Shown piece by piece: positions 41,285 through 50,468 of a stretch of DNA of 64,000 nt. The stretch is from Planctomycetaceae bacterium. GTDB lineage: Bacteria > Planctomycetota > Planctomycetia > Planctomycetales > Planctomycetaceae. Numbering within the stretch: the stretch's first letter is position 1; the number at the start of each line of letters is the position of its first letter. Where the stretch lies: NCBI GenBank assembly GCA_018699955.1, contig JABISG010000123.1, positions 177,364 to 241,363 of the forward strand, given 5' to 3'. Made by a program: the position numbers and the translations under genes. Below the pieces are notes generated by a model. That model did not search any database, was not told where the DNA came from, and saw only the letters and a list, made by a program, of their open reading frames with translations.

Positions 41285-42610
41285 TTAACTCGTTGGGTCT
41301 TTTGGCACGGCCCAATGTCCCTTGCGGTATTCACGGCGAACAAGCGGTGCCGCATTTTCGTCGTCGAGAATCTGTTCACTCACAGGATCAAACTTCAGCG
41401 AGCGACCCACGCGCACGGCGACGTTACCTAGATGACATAAGGTCGCCGACAGGTGGCCGATCTCGATGCCGGCGTTCGGTTTCTTTCCACTGACAATGCA
41501 GTCGAGAAAGTTGCGAAAATGGGGACTGTCTCCGCTGGCGGGCGGACTCGATTTGATGAGCTTGTTTCGCGGGCCGAATAACTTCCAGCCATCGTTCTTG
41601 CCCAGCAACAGCATGCCGTTGGTGCCGTAAAACGCGTTGCCGTTCTCGTACCCTTCTTGACGATACGGTGTCCAGATGCGTTGTTCAAAAATCAATTGCC
41701 GTCGATGGCCGACCTTTCCATTGCCCGGATATTCATAGGCGGCATAAATCGTGTCGGCAAATTGTTGGTCATCATCGAAAAAGTACTTGCCGCCCGAGAC
41801 CGCAACGGATTGGGGATGCTCTTCGACACCCAGACCCCAGCGGGCGATGTCGGCATCGTGGACGCCGTCGTTGCCGAAATCGCCGGTGCCAAAGTTGTAC
41901 CACCAATGCCAAGTGTAATGCAGTCGGTTTGGTTGGAATGGGACAAAGGGGGCAGGGCCAACCCACGTTTCGTAGTCCAGCCCGTTGGGCGGAATGGTCG
42001 GTTTGGCGTGGCCGATGTTTGCCCGTCGCTGGCTGTTCCACGCTTTGGCAATCAGTACGTCACCGATTGCGCCGTCCCGCAACATCTGCATGGCTTCGAT
42101 TACCGGCGGTGAACTTCGGCTCTGCGTACCCACCTGCACCACTCGCTTGTGCCGCCGTGCAGCTTCGACCATTAACCGGCCTTCGCGGATGTTGTGAGCG
42201 CACGGCTTTTCGACGTAGACGTGTTTTCCTGCTTCCAACGCGAGCAGTGTCGCCGGTCCGTGCCAATGATCGGGCGTGGCCACAATCACAGCATCGACGG
42301 ATTTGTCATCCAGCGCTACACGGAAGTCTTGGATCGCCTTGGGAGACTTGCCGCGAATTCCATCAATGGCAGCGGCAGTTCGTTTTGCACGGCCAAGATC
42401 TGGGTCGGCGACATACAGGAATTCCACGTCCTTGAATTTCGCGAATGCCTGAGACACTCCATGTCCGCGACCGCCAGCTCCAATTTGTGCGAGTCGAAAC
42501 GTTTCGTTCGAACTGGCCGCTTGCGAGGTGGCTGTCCAATTCAAGGCAACGGCACCAGCGACGCCGGCTCCCGAATGTTGCAGAAACGTACGACGGTTGG
42601 CGTGCGACAC
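41285..42610 (-). CDS. Tat-exported Gfo/Idh/MocA-family oxidoreductase
   Basis: This 441-residue NAD(P)-dependent sugar oxidoreductase has a Tat signal (HANRRTFLQHSGAGVAGAVA) directly after a GTG start. A GGAGG ribosome site lies 8 nt before it and decides that start over longer frames. The Rossmann domain opens with LAQIGAGGRGHGVSQAF, with the catalytic Lys motif VEKPCAHNIREGR, followed by the C-terminal substrate domain (GNDGVHDADIARWGLG). Planctomycetes encode many exported members of this family, thought to act on sugars or their derivatives. Substrate is unknown. Confidence 0.9.
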   Translation of the reverse strand: MSHANRRTFLQHSGAGVAGAVALNWTATSQAASSNETFRLAQIGAGGRGHGVSQAFAKFKDVEFLYVADPDLGRAKRTAAAIDGIRGKSPKAIQDFRVALDDKSVDAVIVATPDHWHGPATLLALEAGKHVYVEKPCAHNIREGRLMVEAARRHKRVVQVGTQSRSSPPVIEAMQMLRDGAIGDVLIAKAWNSQRRANIGHAKPTIPPNGLDYETWVGPAPFVPFQPNRLHYTWHWWYNFGTGDFGNDGVHDADIARWGLGVEEHPQSVAVSGGKYFFDDDQQFADTIYAAYEYPGNGKVGHRRQLIFEQRIWTPYRQEGYENGNAFYGTNGMLLLGKNDGWKLFGPRNKLIKSSPPASGDSPHFRNFLDCIVSGKKPNAGIEIGHLSATLCHLGNVAVRVGRSLKFDPVSEQILDDENAAPLVRREYRKGHWAVPKDPTS

Positions 42611-42822
42611 GACAGGTCCTCCGGTTAAGCAATCGGAATTGGCGTCCCAGTGCAGTTTGAAGGCCCGCACTGACCTCTGCAGGCTACTCGGAAAACTCGC
42701 CAACTTCCAGAGTACGTACACCGTTCGGCGGGACCGTTCGAGAATTCAAGCGGACCGCGATCGCAGAGGATGCCAGTTAATACTGGATTGCGTCACTCAA
42801 ACAGCGGACTTCGCGCCGAGCA

Positions 42823-44082
42823 CTAGGGAGCGATGCCGGCTGCGGGTGGTTTGGCCGGAGTCGCCGGTGCGCTGTCGTCTGCAAACGACGGCAAGATTGG
42901 CCGACGTTCCGGATGCTTGTGATACAGCGGGAACTCGCGGTTCTTGTCGCGAATCGAAATCACCAAGCCGCTTTGTGTTGCCAGGAATATGCGATCGGTG
43001 CGGTCGTTCGAGAGTCGCATTTTGAAATCGCGTAACGGCAACGCACCCACCGGAGCGCCATCCTTTCGGTCGACCAGAACGACATTCCCGAGCGCGTCGG
43101 ACATGAAGATCAATTCGGTTGTCGCTGCAATGAACTCCGTTCCACGCGGCCGCCACCAAATCTGTTTTCCCGATGCCTTCGACAGGCAATACATACCACC
43201 GCGATCGGGAAGCAGAAAGACGTGCGGGCCAATAACCACGGGAGCCTTTCGGACCGGCAGCCCGGAAACAAACTCCCAAATGACCGATCCATTTTCCGAA
43301 TTCAAGCAGTAAAAATTGAAATCCTCCGACGCCATATAAAGTCGGCCATCGGATCGAACCATCGGTGCTGAAATGGGGGCGTCGGTTTCAAATTGGAAAA
43401 TCTGCTCGCGTCGTTCCGTAGAGACCGAATACAGCGATCGGTCCATACTGGCAAATTCAACGACGCGACCGGTGGAAATCGGCGGAGTCGTGATCTCCTT
43501 AGCCGTCTTGTACCGCCAGATTAAAGCGTCATGCGACCATTGTGGCAGCAGATTCTCGTCGTACAGCTGGTGGATCTTCCGCAGGCTGAATGCGTAGACG
43601 CTGCCGTCAAGCGCGCCGATGTAAACGTTGCGCTCATCCATTGCCGGGCTTGTTGAAGGATGCGCCGGGAGCTTGAGTTCCCACAGCAGTTCGCCACTGA
43701 ATTTGTCGAGCGCGAACAACTGCATGCCGACGGCTACTAACGCAAAGTCCTCGTTCGAGGCCAATGGATAGCTTGCCAGATCTCGTCGCCCCAATTGCAC
43801 CGCCCACAATCGCTTTCCGGTTTCATTGTCAAAAGCGGTAACGACGCCGGACGTGGCCTGCACGTAGACATTCTCCTCGTCCACGGTCATGTGGCGGACT
43901 TTGTCACGCGTCGGATTCAACGTCGCCTGCCCCCACCACGCTCGCTCCAATCCATAGCGGCCCAAGAGCCGTTGTGATGGAACTTGTGGCGTGAAACCGG
44001 CTCGCTGGGCCTGAACGGCATCCGAAGCCGAAAGAAATAAGGCGCTGAAACAGACCGCTGTTGTGATTGTCCGAAGCGACAT
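42823..44082 (-). CDS. Exported PQQ-like beta-propeller protein (BamB-like)
   Basis: This 419-residue secreted protein (signal TITTAVCFSALFLSASDAVQA) is built from PQQ-type propeller blades. They are recognisable as VTAFDNETGKRLWAVQL, LFALDKFSGELLWELKL, YCLNSENGSVIWEFVSG and YCLSKASGKQIWWRPRG. It probably works in the periplasm as a binding or assembly scaffold. No PQQ-dehydrogenase catalytic residues are evident, so an enzyme is unlikely. The C-terminus is Ala/Pro-rich. It stands alone with 212 nt to the next gene downstream. Confidence 0.86.
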   Translation of the reverse strand: MSLRTITTAVCFSALFLSASDAVQAQRAGFTPQVPSQRLLGRYGLERAWWGQATLNPTRDKVRHMTVDEENVYVQATSGVVTAFDNETGKRLWAVQLGRRDLASYPLASNEDFALVAVGMQLFALDKFSGELLWELKLPAHPSTSPAMDERNVYIGALDGSVYAFSLRKIHQLYDENLLPQWSHDALIWRYKTAKEITTPPISTGRVVEFASMDRSLYSVSTERREQIFQFETDAPISAPMVRSDGRLYMASEDFNFYCLNSENGSVIWEFVSGLPVRKAPVVIGPHVFLLPDRGGMYCLSKASGKQIWWRPRGTEFIAATTELIFMSDALGNVVLVDRKDGAPVGALPLRDFKMRLSNDRTDRIFLATQSGLVISIRDKNREFPLYHKHPERRPILPSFADDSAPATPAKPPAAGIAP

Positions 44083-44468
44083 CGCGACCTCAAATTGCTC
44101 AATAGTGAGGCTTGTACCGTGAAACCGAACGCGGCGCAGCCTGAAGACAGGATCAAATTGCTACAGTTTATTCTACCCGATGCGATGAAGCTCAAGCCAG
44201 AGTTCTCTTGGGGAATCTTGATTTGGGCGGCAATTCGCGCAGGCCGAACCGCCTGTACCGGAGAGGCTGAATCTACGCAAATAGGGTCTGTAAACGGATG
44301 CTCTGTCCCGAACTGGCCGATAATCAACATCAATCGTTACAGATGTTACTTCCCGCCGTTTCGGCGTTCACGTTTTCCAAGTTCTTGATTTGTGAACGCC
44401 ACCCTCACTACAATGATGTACATCGGGCGTTTCCGCGCTGCCGCGCGAAAGTCGGGAGGGAGTCTCAA
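44083..44468. other. Divergent intergenic region
   Basis: This 386-nt gap separates the propeller gene from the HEAT-repeat gene. An open frame of 97 codons crosses it (44095-44388) but has no start context, no family residues and an atypical composition. I see no supported gene. Confidence 0.45.
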
Positions 44469-45788
44469 ATGACGAATCGGTCTCACACCGTGGCGATTTT
44501 CTCGTTTGCCATCGCCGTGGGGATATTCGGTTTCCTGAAACGTGCCGACGGCGATCTCATCAAGCTACAGAACGGCGGCGAGTTGCGGGGAACGATTCCG
44601 CAGAAGCGCGACGTGGCCGGCAGCGAGCGTCTGGAAATCGTAACACTCAGCGGCGCACGAATTATCGTGGCTCGCCGTGACATTGAGTTTGTTGCTCGCC
44701 GTCCGCTCATTGTCGAAGTGTATGAAACCCGCGCCCGGCAGACGCCCCAAACGGTCGAAGCGCAATCGGATTTGGCCGAATGGTGTCGGCAGCAGGGCAG
44801 TTCGCTGAGACACGAGCGGGAAACTCATCTACGCCAAGTCATCCAACTCGACCCCGAACACAAGCAGTCGCACGCGGCGCTGAAACATACGAAGCGCAAC
44901 GGCATCTGGATGACCTACGACGAAGCCCGCCTCGCCGAGGGCTACGTCAAGTTCAAGGGGCGCTACATCACGCCGCAGGAGTTGGAACTGATTCAGAAAA
45001 CCGGTGCCGAGTTGAAAGCCGAGCAGGCGTGGTACAAGCAGGTGCGACTGTGGAAGGGCTGGCTGTCCGGTCGCAATCGGCAGCGGCAACAAGAGGGGTT
45101 GGAAAAACTGAACGCAATTGACGATCCACACGCAGTCGCGGCGCTGAAGCAGAATTTCGACGACGAAGAAAACGCCCAACTCCGCCAGTTTTACGTCACA
45201 ATTCTCAGAAAGATTCCGGGCGACAAACCGGTTCATCCGCTGGTTGATCGCGCCCTCTTCGATACCAGTTACGAGATCCGATATCAGGCAGTCAATTCGC
45301 TGAAGCCGAAACAGTTTCCGGCGGCCACAAAGAGTTTCGTCCGTGGACTCGGCCATGAATCGAATCAGGTGGTCCTGCGAGCGGCCCGCGGATTAGGGCG
45401 GGTGGCAGATGAAAAGGTTGTCCCCGATCTGATCGCTGCATTGAATACCACCCACCGCTACCGCGTGCGTGTTCTCGCCAAGGGCGGTACGTTGAGCTTT
45501 GGCTCCGATGGCTCGTTCGCCAATCCCGGGCAGACGTCTTTGCCGCCCGATGTCGAAGCATTGCTCCGCGGCGGTCAGTATCCCAACGGAGTGATTGTCA
45601 ATAACCCATCCATCAACCAACTGCAGCGGACGAAAATCGTCAAGGTGAAGTACGACCACCAGAATGGCGAAGTCCTCACGTCGCTGCAGAAGCTGACCGG
45701 CGTCAACTACGGCTACAACGAACGCAATTGGCGTTTGTGGTGGACTGCGAAAAAGAACGGCACCGCCGGCTCGGTCACTTCGCCGTAA
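44469..45788 (+). CDS. Exported HEAT-repeat-like protein
   Basis: This 439-residue protein begins with an N-terminal hydrophobic segment (VAIFSFAIAVGIFGFL) that is a signal peptide or anchor. A short beta region follows (GDLIKLQNGGELRGTIP), then a helical region with a KRNGIWMTYDEARLAEGYVKF element common in planctomycete proteins. HEAT-like repeats follow at about residues 250-330 (PVHPLVDRALFDTSYEIRYQ and ESNQVVLRAARGLG). A GGGAGGGAG site lies 8 nt before the ATG. It may be a periplasmic scaffold; no enzymatic motif is visible. Confidence 0.8.
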   Translation: MTNRSHTVAIFSFAIAVGIFGFLKRADGDLIKLQNGGELRGTIPQKRDVAGSERLEIVTLSGARIIVARRDIEFVARRPLIVEVYETRARQTPQTVEAQSDLAEWCRQQGSSLRHERETHLRQVIQLDPEHKQSHAALKHTKRNGIWMTYDEARLAEGYVKFKGRYITPQELELIQKTGAELKAEQAWYKQVRLWKGWLSGRNRQRQQEGLEKLNAIDDPHAVAALKQNFDDEENAQLRQFYVTILRKIPGDKPVHPLVDRALFDTSYEIRYQAVNSLKPKQFPAATKSFVRGLGHESNQVVLRAARGLGRVADEKVVPDLIAALNTTHRYRVRVLAKGGTLSFGSDGSFANPGQTSLPPDVEALLRGGQYPNGVIVNNPSINQLQRTKIVKVKYDHQNGEVLTSLQKLTGVNYGYNERNWRLWWTAKKNGTAGSVTSP

Positions 45789-45896
45789 CTTCGTCGCCGT
45801 AATTTTATCGCATCTTCGACGGCGAGACTTCACAGGGATCGCTTGGGCCGATACGGTGTGCCAATTCACCACGGACATCTTCGACGGCGTTTCCTC

Positions 45897-46691
45897 ATGA
45901 CCCAACATGGCCGACATCGTGTTCAACGAATTGTCAGGCAACGTCTCGAGAGCCTTGAGCGCGCGGGCGTCTCGGTGCTTCCTCAGGCGACGGAACTTCC
46001 CCAACCGGCACCTGTTTCCGAATCGGCACCTGTTTCCGAACCGACAGTGATCCCCGATCCGCCTTTGCTTCCAACAGAAAAGAATACTGTGGCCAAAACC
46101 GATGGACCGAACATGAGTGATGCCTCTCCCGCTGAGCGATTGAAGGCTCTCTCGGGTTGTGTTGCCGCTTGCACACGCTGTGAAGAACTTGCCCAGACCA
46201 GGACGCAAACCGTCTTCGGAGTTGGCAACCCGGAAGCGTCAATCATGTTCGTCGGAGAAGCACCAGGAGCCGACGAAGATCGAACGGGAGAGCCGTTCGT
46301 GGGGCGCGCGGGGAAATTGCTCGACCGCATCGTCGCGGCCTGCAATTTGAAGCGCGAGGAAATCTACATTTGCAACATTCTTCGCTGTCGTCCTCCGGGC
46401 AACCGCAATCCGTCGCCGGAGGAAGCGGCGAACTGCCGCGAATATCTGGATGGTCAGATCGAAATCGTCGATCCCGATTACATCATCTGCTGGGGATCCG
46501 TCGCCGCGAAGAATCTGCTCGGCAGCAAAGAAGCCATCGGGCGAATGCGCGGCAAATTCTACGAGTACGGCCGCGCAAAAGTTGCTTGCACATACCACCC
46601 GTCGTATTTGCTGCGCAATCCGCCGGCAAAGAAGGATGTTTGGGACGACCTGAAATTCATCATGCGCGACATGGGTGTTGAACTCGACTGA
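45897..46691 (+). CDS. Family 4 uracil-DNA glycosylase
   Basis: This 264-residue UDG of the thermostable/bacterial family 4 removes uracil from DNA. The catalytic domain begins near residue 82 with the iron-sulfur Cys pair CTRC (Cys92, Cys95), and later Cys in NILRCRPPGN and NCREYL complete the 4Fe-4S site. Motif 1 is GEAPGADEDRTGEPF and motif 2 is HPSYLLRNP. The first 80 residues are an extra Pro/Glu/Ser-rich segment with a tandem APVSE repeat, not part of the enzyme fold. The ATG before TQHGRHR was preferred to an upstream TTG. Confidence 0.92.
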   Translation: MTQHGRHRVQRIVRQRLESLERAGVSVLPQATELPQPAPVSESAPVSEPTVIPDPPLLPTEKNTVAKTDGPNMSDASPAERLKALSGCVAACTRCEELAQTRTQTVFGVGNPEASIMFVGEAPGADEDRTGEPFVGRAGKLLDRIVAACNLKREEIYICNILRCRPPGNRNPSPEEAANCREYLDGQIEIVDPDYIICWGSVAAKNLLGSKEAIGRMRGKFYEYGRAKVACTYHPSYLLRNPPAKKDVWDDLKFIMRDMGVELD

Positions 46692-46703
46692 GCCGCAGCG
46701 CGA

Positions 46704-47195
46704 TTAGTGGTTCCTCATCGCCCCGTGGACACGTCGTTGCTTCCTGGCGAAGCGAGGGCCGCGGATTGCTGATTCCGTCGGTTCTGGTTTCGCTTCCGTT
46801 TGCACTTCAGGGCCGAGTGTCGAAACCGTGTGGAGCAGCCGCATCACGTCGCGACGGTCAATCTGGCCAATTACACGGCCGTCTTGCACCACAGGCAGCC
46901 GACAATAGCGGGCGTCGCGAAACACACCGGCCGCAAAATCGGCCGTCGCTTCGGCATCGATCCGTGAAGCCGAGCCACTCATCACCCGGGTGACACTGTG
47001 GTGGCCTTCACCAGCCATCTGCGCCTTCAGCAGCTCGTAATCGGGAACGCTTCCGAGCAGTTGTCCCTGGGCATCGACAACGTCTAATTGCGGAGCACAG
47101 TCGCTCAGCAAAAGTTTGACTGCATCACCAATGTTGGCGTCCTCGCGAACGACCAGCGGCGGTTGGGTCATCAGGTCTGTGACGTTAATCTGCAT
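46704..47195 (-). CDS. Two-CBS-domain protein
   Basis: This 163-residue protein consists of a CBS pair (INVTDLMTQPPLVVREDANI and VTRVMSGSASRIDAEATADF to GRVIGQIDRRDVMRLL). Such pairs bind adenine nucleotides or act as small-molecule sensors. A basic tail (RGPRFARKQRRVHGAMRNH) follows and could contact nucleic acid or membrane. AGGAG lies 8 nt upstream of the chosen ATG. It is convergent with the UDG gene with a 12-nt gap. No partner enzyme is adjacent. Confidence 0.88.
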   Translation of the reverse strand: MQINVTDLMTQPPLVVREDANIGDAVKLLLSDCAPQLDVVDAQGQLLGSVPDYELLKAQMAGEGHHSVTRVMSGSASRIDAEATADFAAGVFRDARYCRLPVVQDGRVIGQIDRRDVMRLLHTVSTLGPEVQTEAKPEPTESAIRGPRFARKQRRVHGAMRNH

Positions 47196-47450
47196 TGCAC
47201 GGCTCCTGTCGAAGGGGAGAAGAATCGAGGGGGGATGTGGCATTGCCGAAACATACGTTGCAATTTGGCAACAGGTCCGAAAACTTCCCCAATCGCGTTT
47301 TATCCCCCTCTACACGACGCCCTGTTTGTCGGTTGTGCTGCTTGTGTCGAAAGAAACAGCAGTCCGGCGGGCGCAGGATGTGTCCGCCAGATCGATCAGT
47401 CAATTCGGTGTGGGCAGCCGGCGAGAGATTAGCTATGGTGTGCGGCGGCT

Positions 47451-48251
47451 ATGAATGCAGAGATTTTCGCACAACTGACATTGGCAACTTACGCGGCGGG
47501 CGCCGTTGTCACCCTTTGGTGGTTGGCCGGCCGTTGCGAACATGGACGAATGGTGTCGCTGCTGTACGTCATCAATCGGCTCATGAGTGGAATGATTTTT
47601 CACTGCCGGGGTAGCCGCCGCTGTCCGTTTCCGGACGACGGGCCGGCGTTGATTGTTGCCAACCATCGCAGCCCGGCCGATCCGATGTTGCTGTGGATGA
47701 ACCACCACCTGGTGAATGTCGGCAACCGCCGCCGCATCCGTGCTATCAATTTTCTTATGGCTCGCGAGTTTTACGAGTTGCCCTCGATGAATTGGATGTA
47801 CCGCGCTCTGCGCTGCATTCCGGTCGATCGCGATGCGAAAGAGGCGGCACCGGTTCGCGACGCCATTCGGAGATTGCGCGCCGGAGAACTCGTCGGCATC
47901 TTCCCCGAGGGACGGATCAATCCTGGCGACGGACTACTCACGCCCGGCGGAACGGGCGTGGCATTTCTCGCATTGAAGTCGCGCGCGCCGGTTTACCCCG
48001 TGTTCATTCATGGGTCTCCGCAGGCGGACAGCATGGTCTCCTGCTTCATGACACCTTCCCGCGTGCGGTTGGTCTACGGCGACCCGATTGACCTGTCGCA
48101 GTTTTACGACCATCCCAAACAGCGAGAGTGCTTCGACGATGTCACCAACTTGCTGATGAGCCGGCTGGCCGAGTTGGGCGGGATTGAAACGCCTCCATTT
48201 GTCGATGACCGGAATGAAGCGACAATTCCGTTGGACCGCGCCGCCGAATGA
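47451..48251 (+). CDS. PlsC-type 1-acyl-glycerol-phosphate acyltransferase
   Basis: This 266-residue membrane-associated acyltransferase has an N-terminal hydrophobic segment (LATYAAGAVVTLWWLAG). The catalytic motif is NHRSPADP (HX4D), the acceptor-binding motif is FPEGRINPGDG, and the later segment is APVYPVFIHGSP. It should add an acyl chain to lysophosphatidic acid or a related lipid at the inner membrane. It starts at an ATG after a 255-nt spacer and is followed by a hairpin. Confidence 0.9.
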   Translation: MNAEIFAQLTLATYAAGAVVTLWWLAGRCEHGRMVSLLYVINRLMSGMIFHCRGSRRCPFPDDGPALIVANHRSPADPMLLWMNHHLVNVGNRRRIRAINFLMAREFYELPSMNWMYRALRCIPVDRDAKEAAPVRDAIRRLRAGELVGIFPEGRINPGDGLLTPGGTGVAFLALKSRAPVYPVFIHGSPQADSMVSCFMTPSRVRLVYGDPIDLSQFYDHPKQRECFDDVTNLLMSRLAELGGIETPPFVDDRNEATIPLDRAAE

Positions 48252-48283
48252 TTTCACCCGTGTTGACGTTCGGTAGCGGAATC

Positions 48284-48300
48284 GGGTGCCAGTGGCACCC
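48284..48300 (+). terminator. Hairpin after the acyltransferase gene
   Basis: GGGTGCC and GGCACCC form a perfect 7-bp stem around AGT, 33 nt after the acyltransferase stop. It lacks a T-run and resembles the GTGCCAGTGGCACC core of the CACTGGC repeats, so it may be a repeat relic rather than a terminator. Confidence 0.4.
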
Positions 48301-48383
48301 ATGAACTGAGAAATGATGCGACGCGTTCCGATTGCGTTCGCAAGGTCGTAAGCAGGATTGTGTGAATCGCGGCTGAGCCGTCA

Positions 48384-49610
48384 TTACAGCAAGACGGAGT
48401 CGCCTTCATTGCCGAATGCCGAGCCGGACGCTTCCTCGCCGCCGCGATAGGCACGCCTTAGAATGCCCGGACAAACGACCGGTTCGCCTTTCACCTCGAC
48501 CCGCAAACAGGGCCAGTTGTCGGTCGGCGTTAGCAGTTCAAATTTCTTCTCGGCCACGAGAATCGAATCGGCCACGAATGCCGGCCCAACCGTTGGGTGC
48601 CAATGCACTGCCGTCCCGGTCGTCAGCCGATATTCACTCTTGGGGACCATCGGGATTTCACGAATTCGATAACCGATCACCTCAGCCTGCTCGGCCTGAC
48701 GCCACTCATCGATCAGCCCGTACTTTTCGTAGATGCGCTGAATGCGGTTCCAGATTTCAAACAGTTCCCATTCCGGTTGAGAGAAATACATTCCCGCTGC
48801 ATGCACCAGCACGGCTCGTTGGTAGGCGTCGCGAATGTCGGCCGGTGCCGTTCCAAATGACACCGTACGGGCAGCACCCAGGCAAAGCCCCCACCGCCGT
48901 CCAACCGCGGCGATGGTCACCACTCGGCCGACCGGGTCGGAATTGTAGGACCAATGGCGATAGCGCGCCGATCGGCCGTCGGACAGAATCTGAATTCGTT
49001 CCGGCACGATTTGATGCTTGACTAACCGGTGCGCCAGATGCCCGGCAATTTCAGCCTCTGTCTGTCCGTAACGACACTGTCGGCAGGTTGCCTCGATCGC
49101 ATGTGCCAACAGACGTCCCAACTCGCGCAGCCGCTCAGATTCCAACGTACTAAAAGGCAACTGCATGCCGGTCAATTGCACCGAAACGTCGTGAGTGCCG
49201 CCGCATCCGCTGTCGCTGGCGACAGTGCGGCCACGGCACAAATCGTCGATCAATGTGTGTCGCGGTTCCGACCAATCGCGTTCCTTCAGTTGAAAGCCAA
49301 GCCCGGCAAGTTCGTGGTCGAATAACTGCGGCGAGTTGGCGTTGGTTGTGACAACAACACGCGCATCGGGTGTGATGAACAACGCAGCGGTCGCTTCGGA
49401 TGAACTACTGTGACCGGCGCAGTTTCCCCCCGCTGTAAACCACGAGAAATTGGCAGGCTGTTGGAGCAGCAACGCATCGTATTGGTGCGATTCGAGAAAA
49501 TCGGCCACAAGCCGATGCTTCTGCTCGATATCGGCCGACCGTTTAGGATTCACCACGGGAATTTCTTCCGACGACATTGGCTCGCTTGGGCCGTACGTCG
49601 TAATCGTCAT
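48384..49610 (-). CDS. M24 (Xaa-Pro peptidase) family protein, apparently catalytically degenerate
   Basis: This 408-residue protein has a creatinase-like N-terminal domain (NPKRSADIEQKHRLVADFLESH, QPANFSWFTAGG) and a pita-bread-fold C-terminal domain, like prolidases. The metal site is not conserved. Where M24 enzymes have a strand ending in Asp and then the DxTRT-like motif, this reads VTIAAVGRRWGLCLGAARTVSFG. Near the end HWHPTVGPAFVADSILV replaces the Glu-containing PG and RIED motifs. It probably binds rather than cleaves. The ATG before TITTYGP is preferred over an upstream start. Confidence 0.78.
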   Translation of the reverse strand: MTITTYGPSEPMSSEEIPVVNPKRSADIEQKHRLVADFLESHQYDALLLQQPANFSWFTAGGNCAGHSSSSEATAALFITPDARVVVTTNANSPQLFDHELAGLGFQLKERDWSEPRHTLIDDLCRGRTVASDSGCGGTHDVSVQLTGMQLPFSTLESERLRELGRLLAHAIEATCRQCRYGQTEAEIAGHLAHRLVKHQIVPERIQILSDGRSARYRHWSYNSDPVGRVVTIAAVGRRWGLCLGAARTVSFGTAPADIRDAYQRAVLVHAAGMYFSQPEWELFEIWNRIQRIYEKYGLIDEWRQAEQAEVIGYRIREIPMVPKSEYRLTTGTAVHWHPTVGPAFVADSILVAEKKFELLTPTDNWPCLRVEVKGEPVVCPGILRRAYRGGEEASGSAFGNEGDSVLL

Positions 49611-49926
49611 GTGTTGCTCCAAACACGTGCGAAGGGCGGAAGTGAAGTCGGTTCGCCGAAAGGTATTGAGACAGCATCCGTTCGGCGGCAGTAACTCAGC
49701 GACAATCCAGGACAACCACGGAGACTCATCCTATTGACCAACCGAACCGACCGAGATAAGAAAAACGTTACGATTTCCGGCAAGGTTGTAAGACTCTGCG
49801 TTTCAGCATACCACACTCGTCACCGGAAAATTAAGCCGAAATCGGGTACTCTGAAAAAAAATAGGCAACCGGCTACGCCCGGTTTTTCTGGCGTATTTCG
49901 CAATTGGAATCATACGGTCCCCTCAA
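49611..49926. other. Divergent intergenic region with hairpin and T-run
   Basis: This 316-nt gap lies between the M24-like gene and a plus-strand gene. At 49867-49884 AACCGG/CCGGTT closes a 6-nt loop and is followed by more T residues, which looks like an intrinsic terminator on the plus strand. No gene is supported; a short untranslated RNA ending there is possible. Confidence 0.4.
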
Positions 49927-50418
49927 ATGGCAGTTCACGAATCAGATCGCGAAGACCTCATGCGCGAGGCTGTTGCGCTCGTGCGGCGGATTGAATTGCA
50001 AGTTCCCGACGAGAAAGAGTCGGTGATCTGCGGCTTCCGCTCCAATGGCGCACTGTCGGTGTTCTTCGGTCCCGATCCGGTCTATCAGTTCGATCCCGAG
50101 TCACGGCTACGTCGAGCGTTCGTCGATGGGCTGCTGTATCGAACACAAGGGACAACGCTGGCACAGTTGAAACGGCAGCGAAGCGAAGACGTTACCGAAC
50201 TGCTACGACGAGACCTTTGTGTTGATGAGTTGAATGAGTTTCTGAAAACGATGAGAATTCGGCTTCAGCAACTTCTTTCCGCACTTGAAACGAACGAAGT
50301 TGTCGTCCTCAAACAGGTGCCGGAAAACCAGTCGATCGTTCGGGAACTGATCGACGCACTCGGGCGAATTGCCAATTTTGAAGCGATCCTCGCCCCGTCG
50401 ATCAAGGGGAAACGATGA
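49927..50418 (+). CDS. Hypothetical protein
   Basis: I do not recognise this 163-residue protein. It has no signal peptide or membrane segment. It starts with a helix (LMREAVALVRRIELQV), then has a short beta region with ICGFRSNGALSVFFGPDPVYQFD, and is mainly helical afterwards with a long charged helix around residues 80-120. The composition resembles that of its neighbours. It ends 50 nt before the SDR gene on the same strand. The open frame, ATG start and coding character support it as a real gene. Confidence 0.68.
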   Translation: MAVHESDREDLMREAVALVRRIELQVPDEKESVICGFRSNGALSVFFGPDPVYQFDPESRLRRAFVDGLLYRTQGTTLAQLKRQRSEDVTELLRRDLCVDELNEFLKTMRIRLQQLLSALETNEVVVLKQVPENQSIVRELIDALGRIANFEAILAPSIKGKR

Positions 50419-50468
50419 TGAATCGCGATTCGTTTGCGTGGTACCGGTTCAACGACGGGAAGTGACGG

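Noticed and set aside
44095..44388. 97-codon open frame in the gap before the HEAT-repeat gene
   Set aside because: No ribosome site, no family residues and odd composition; it lies in a divergent promoter region.
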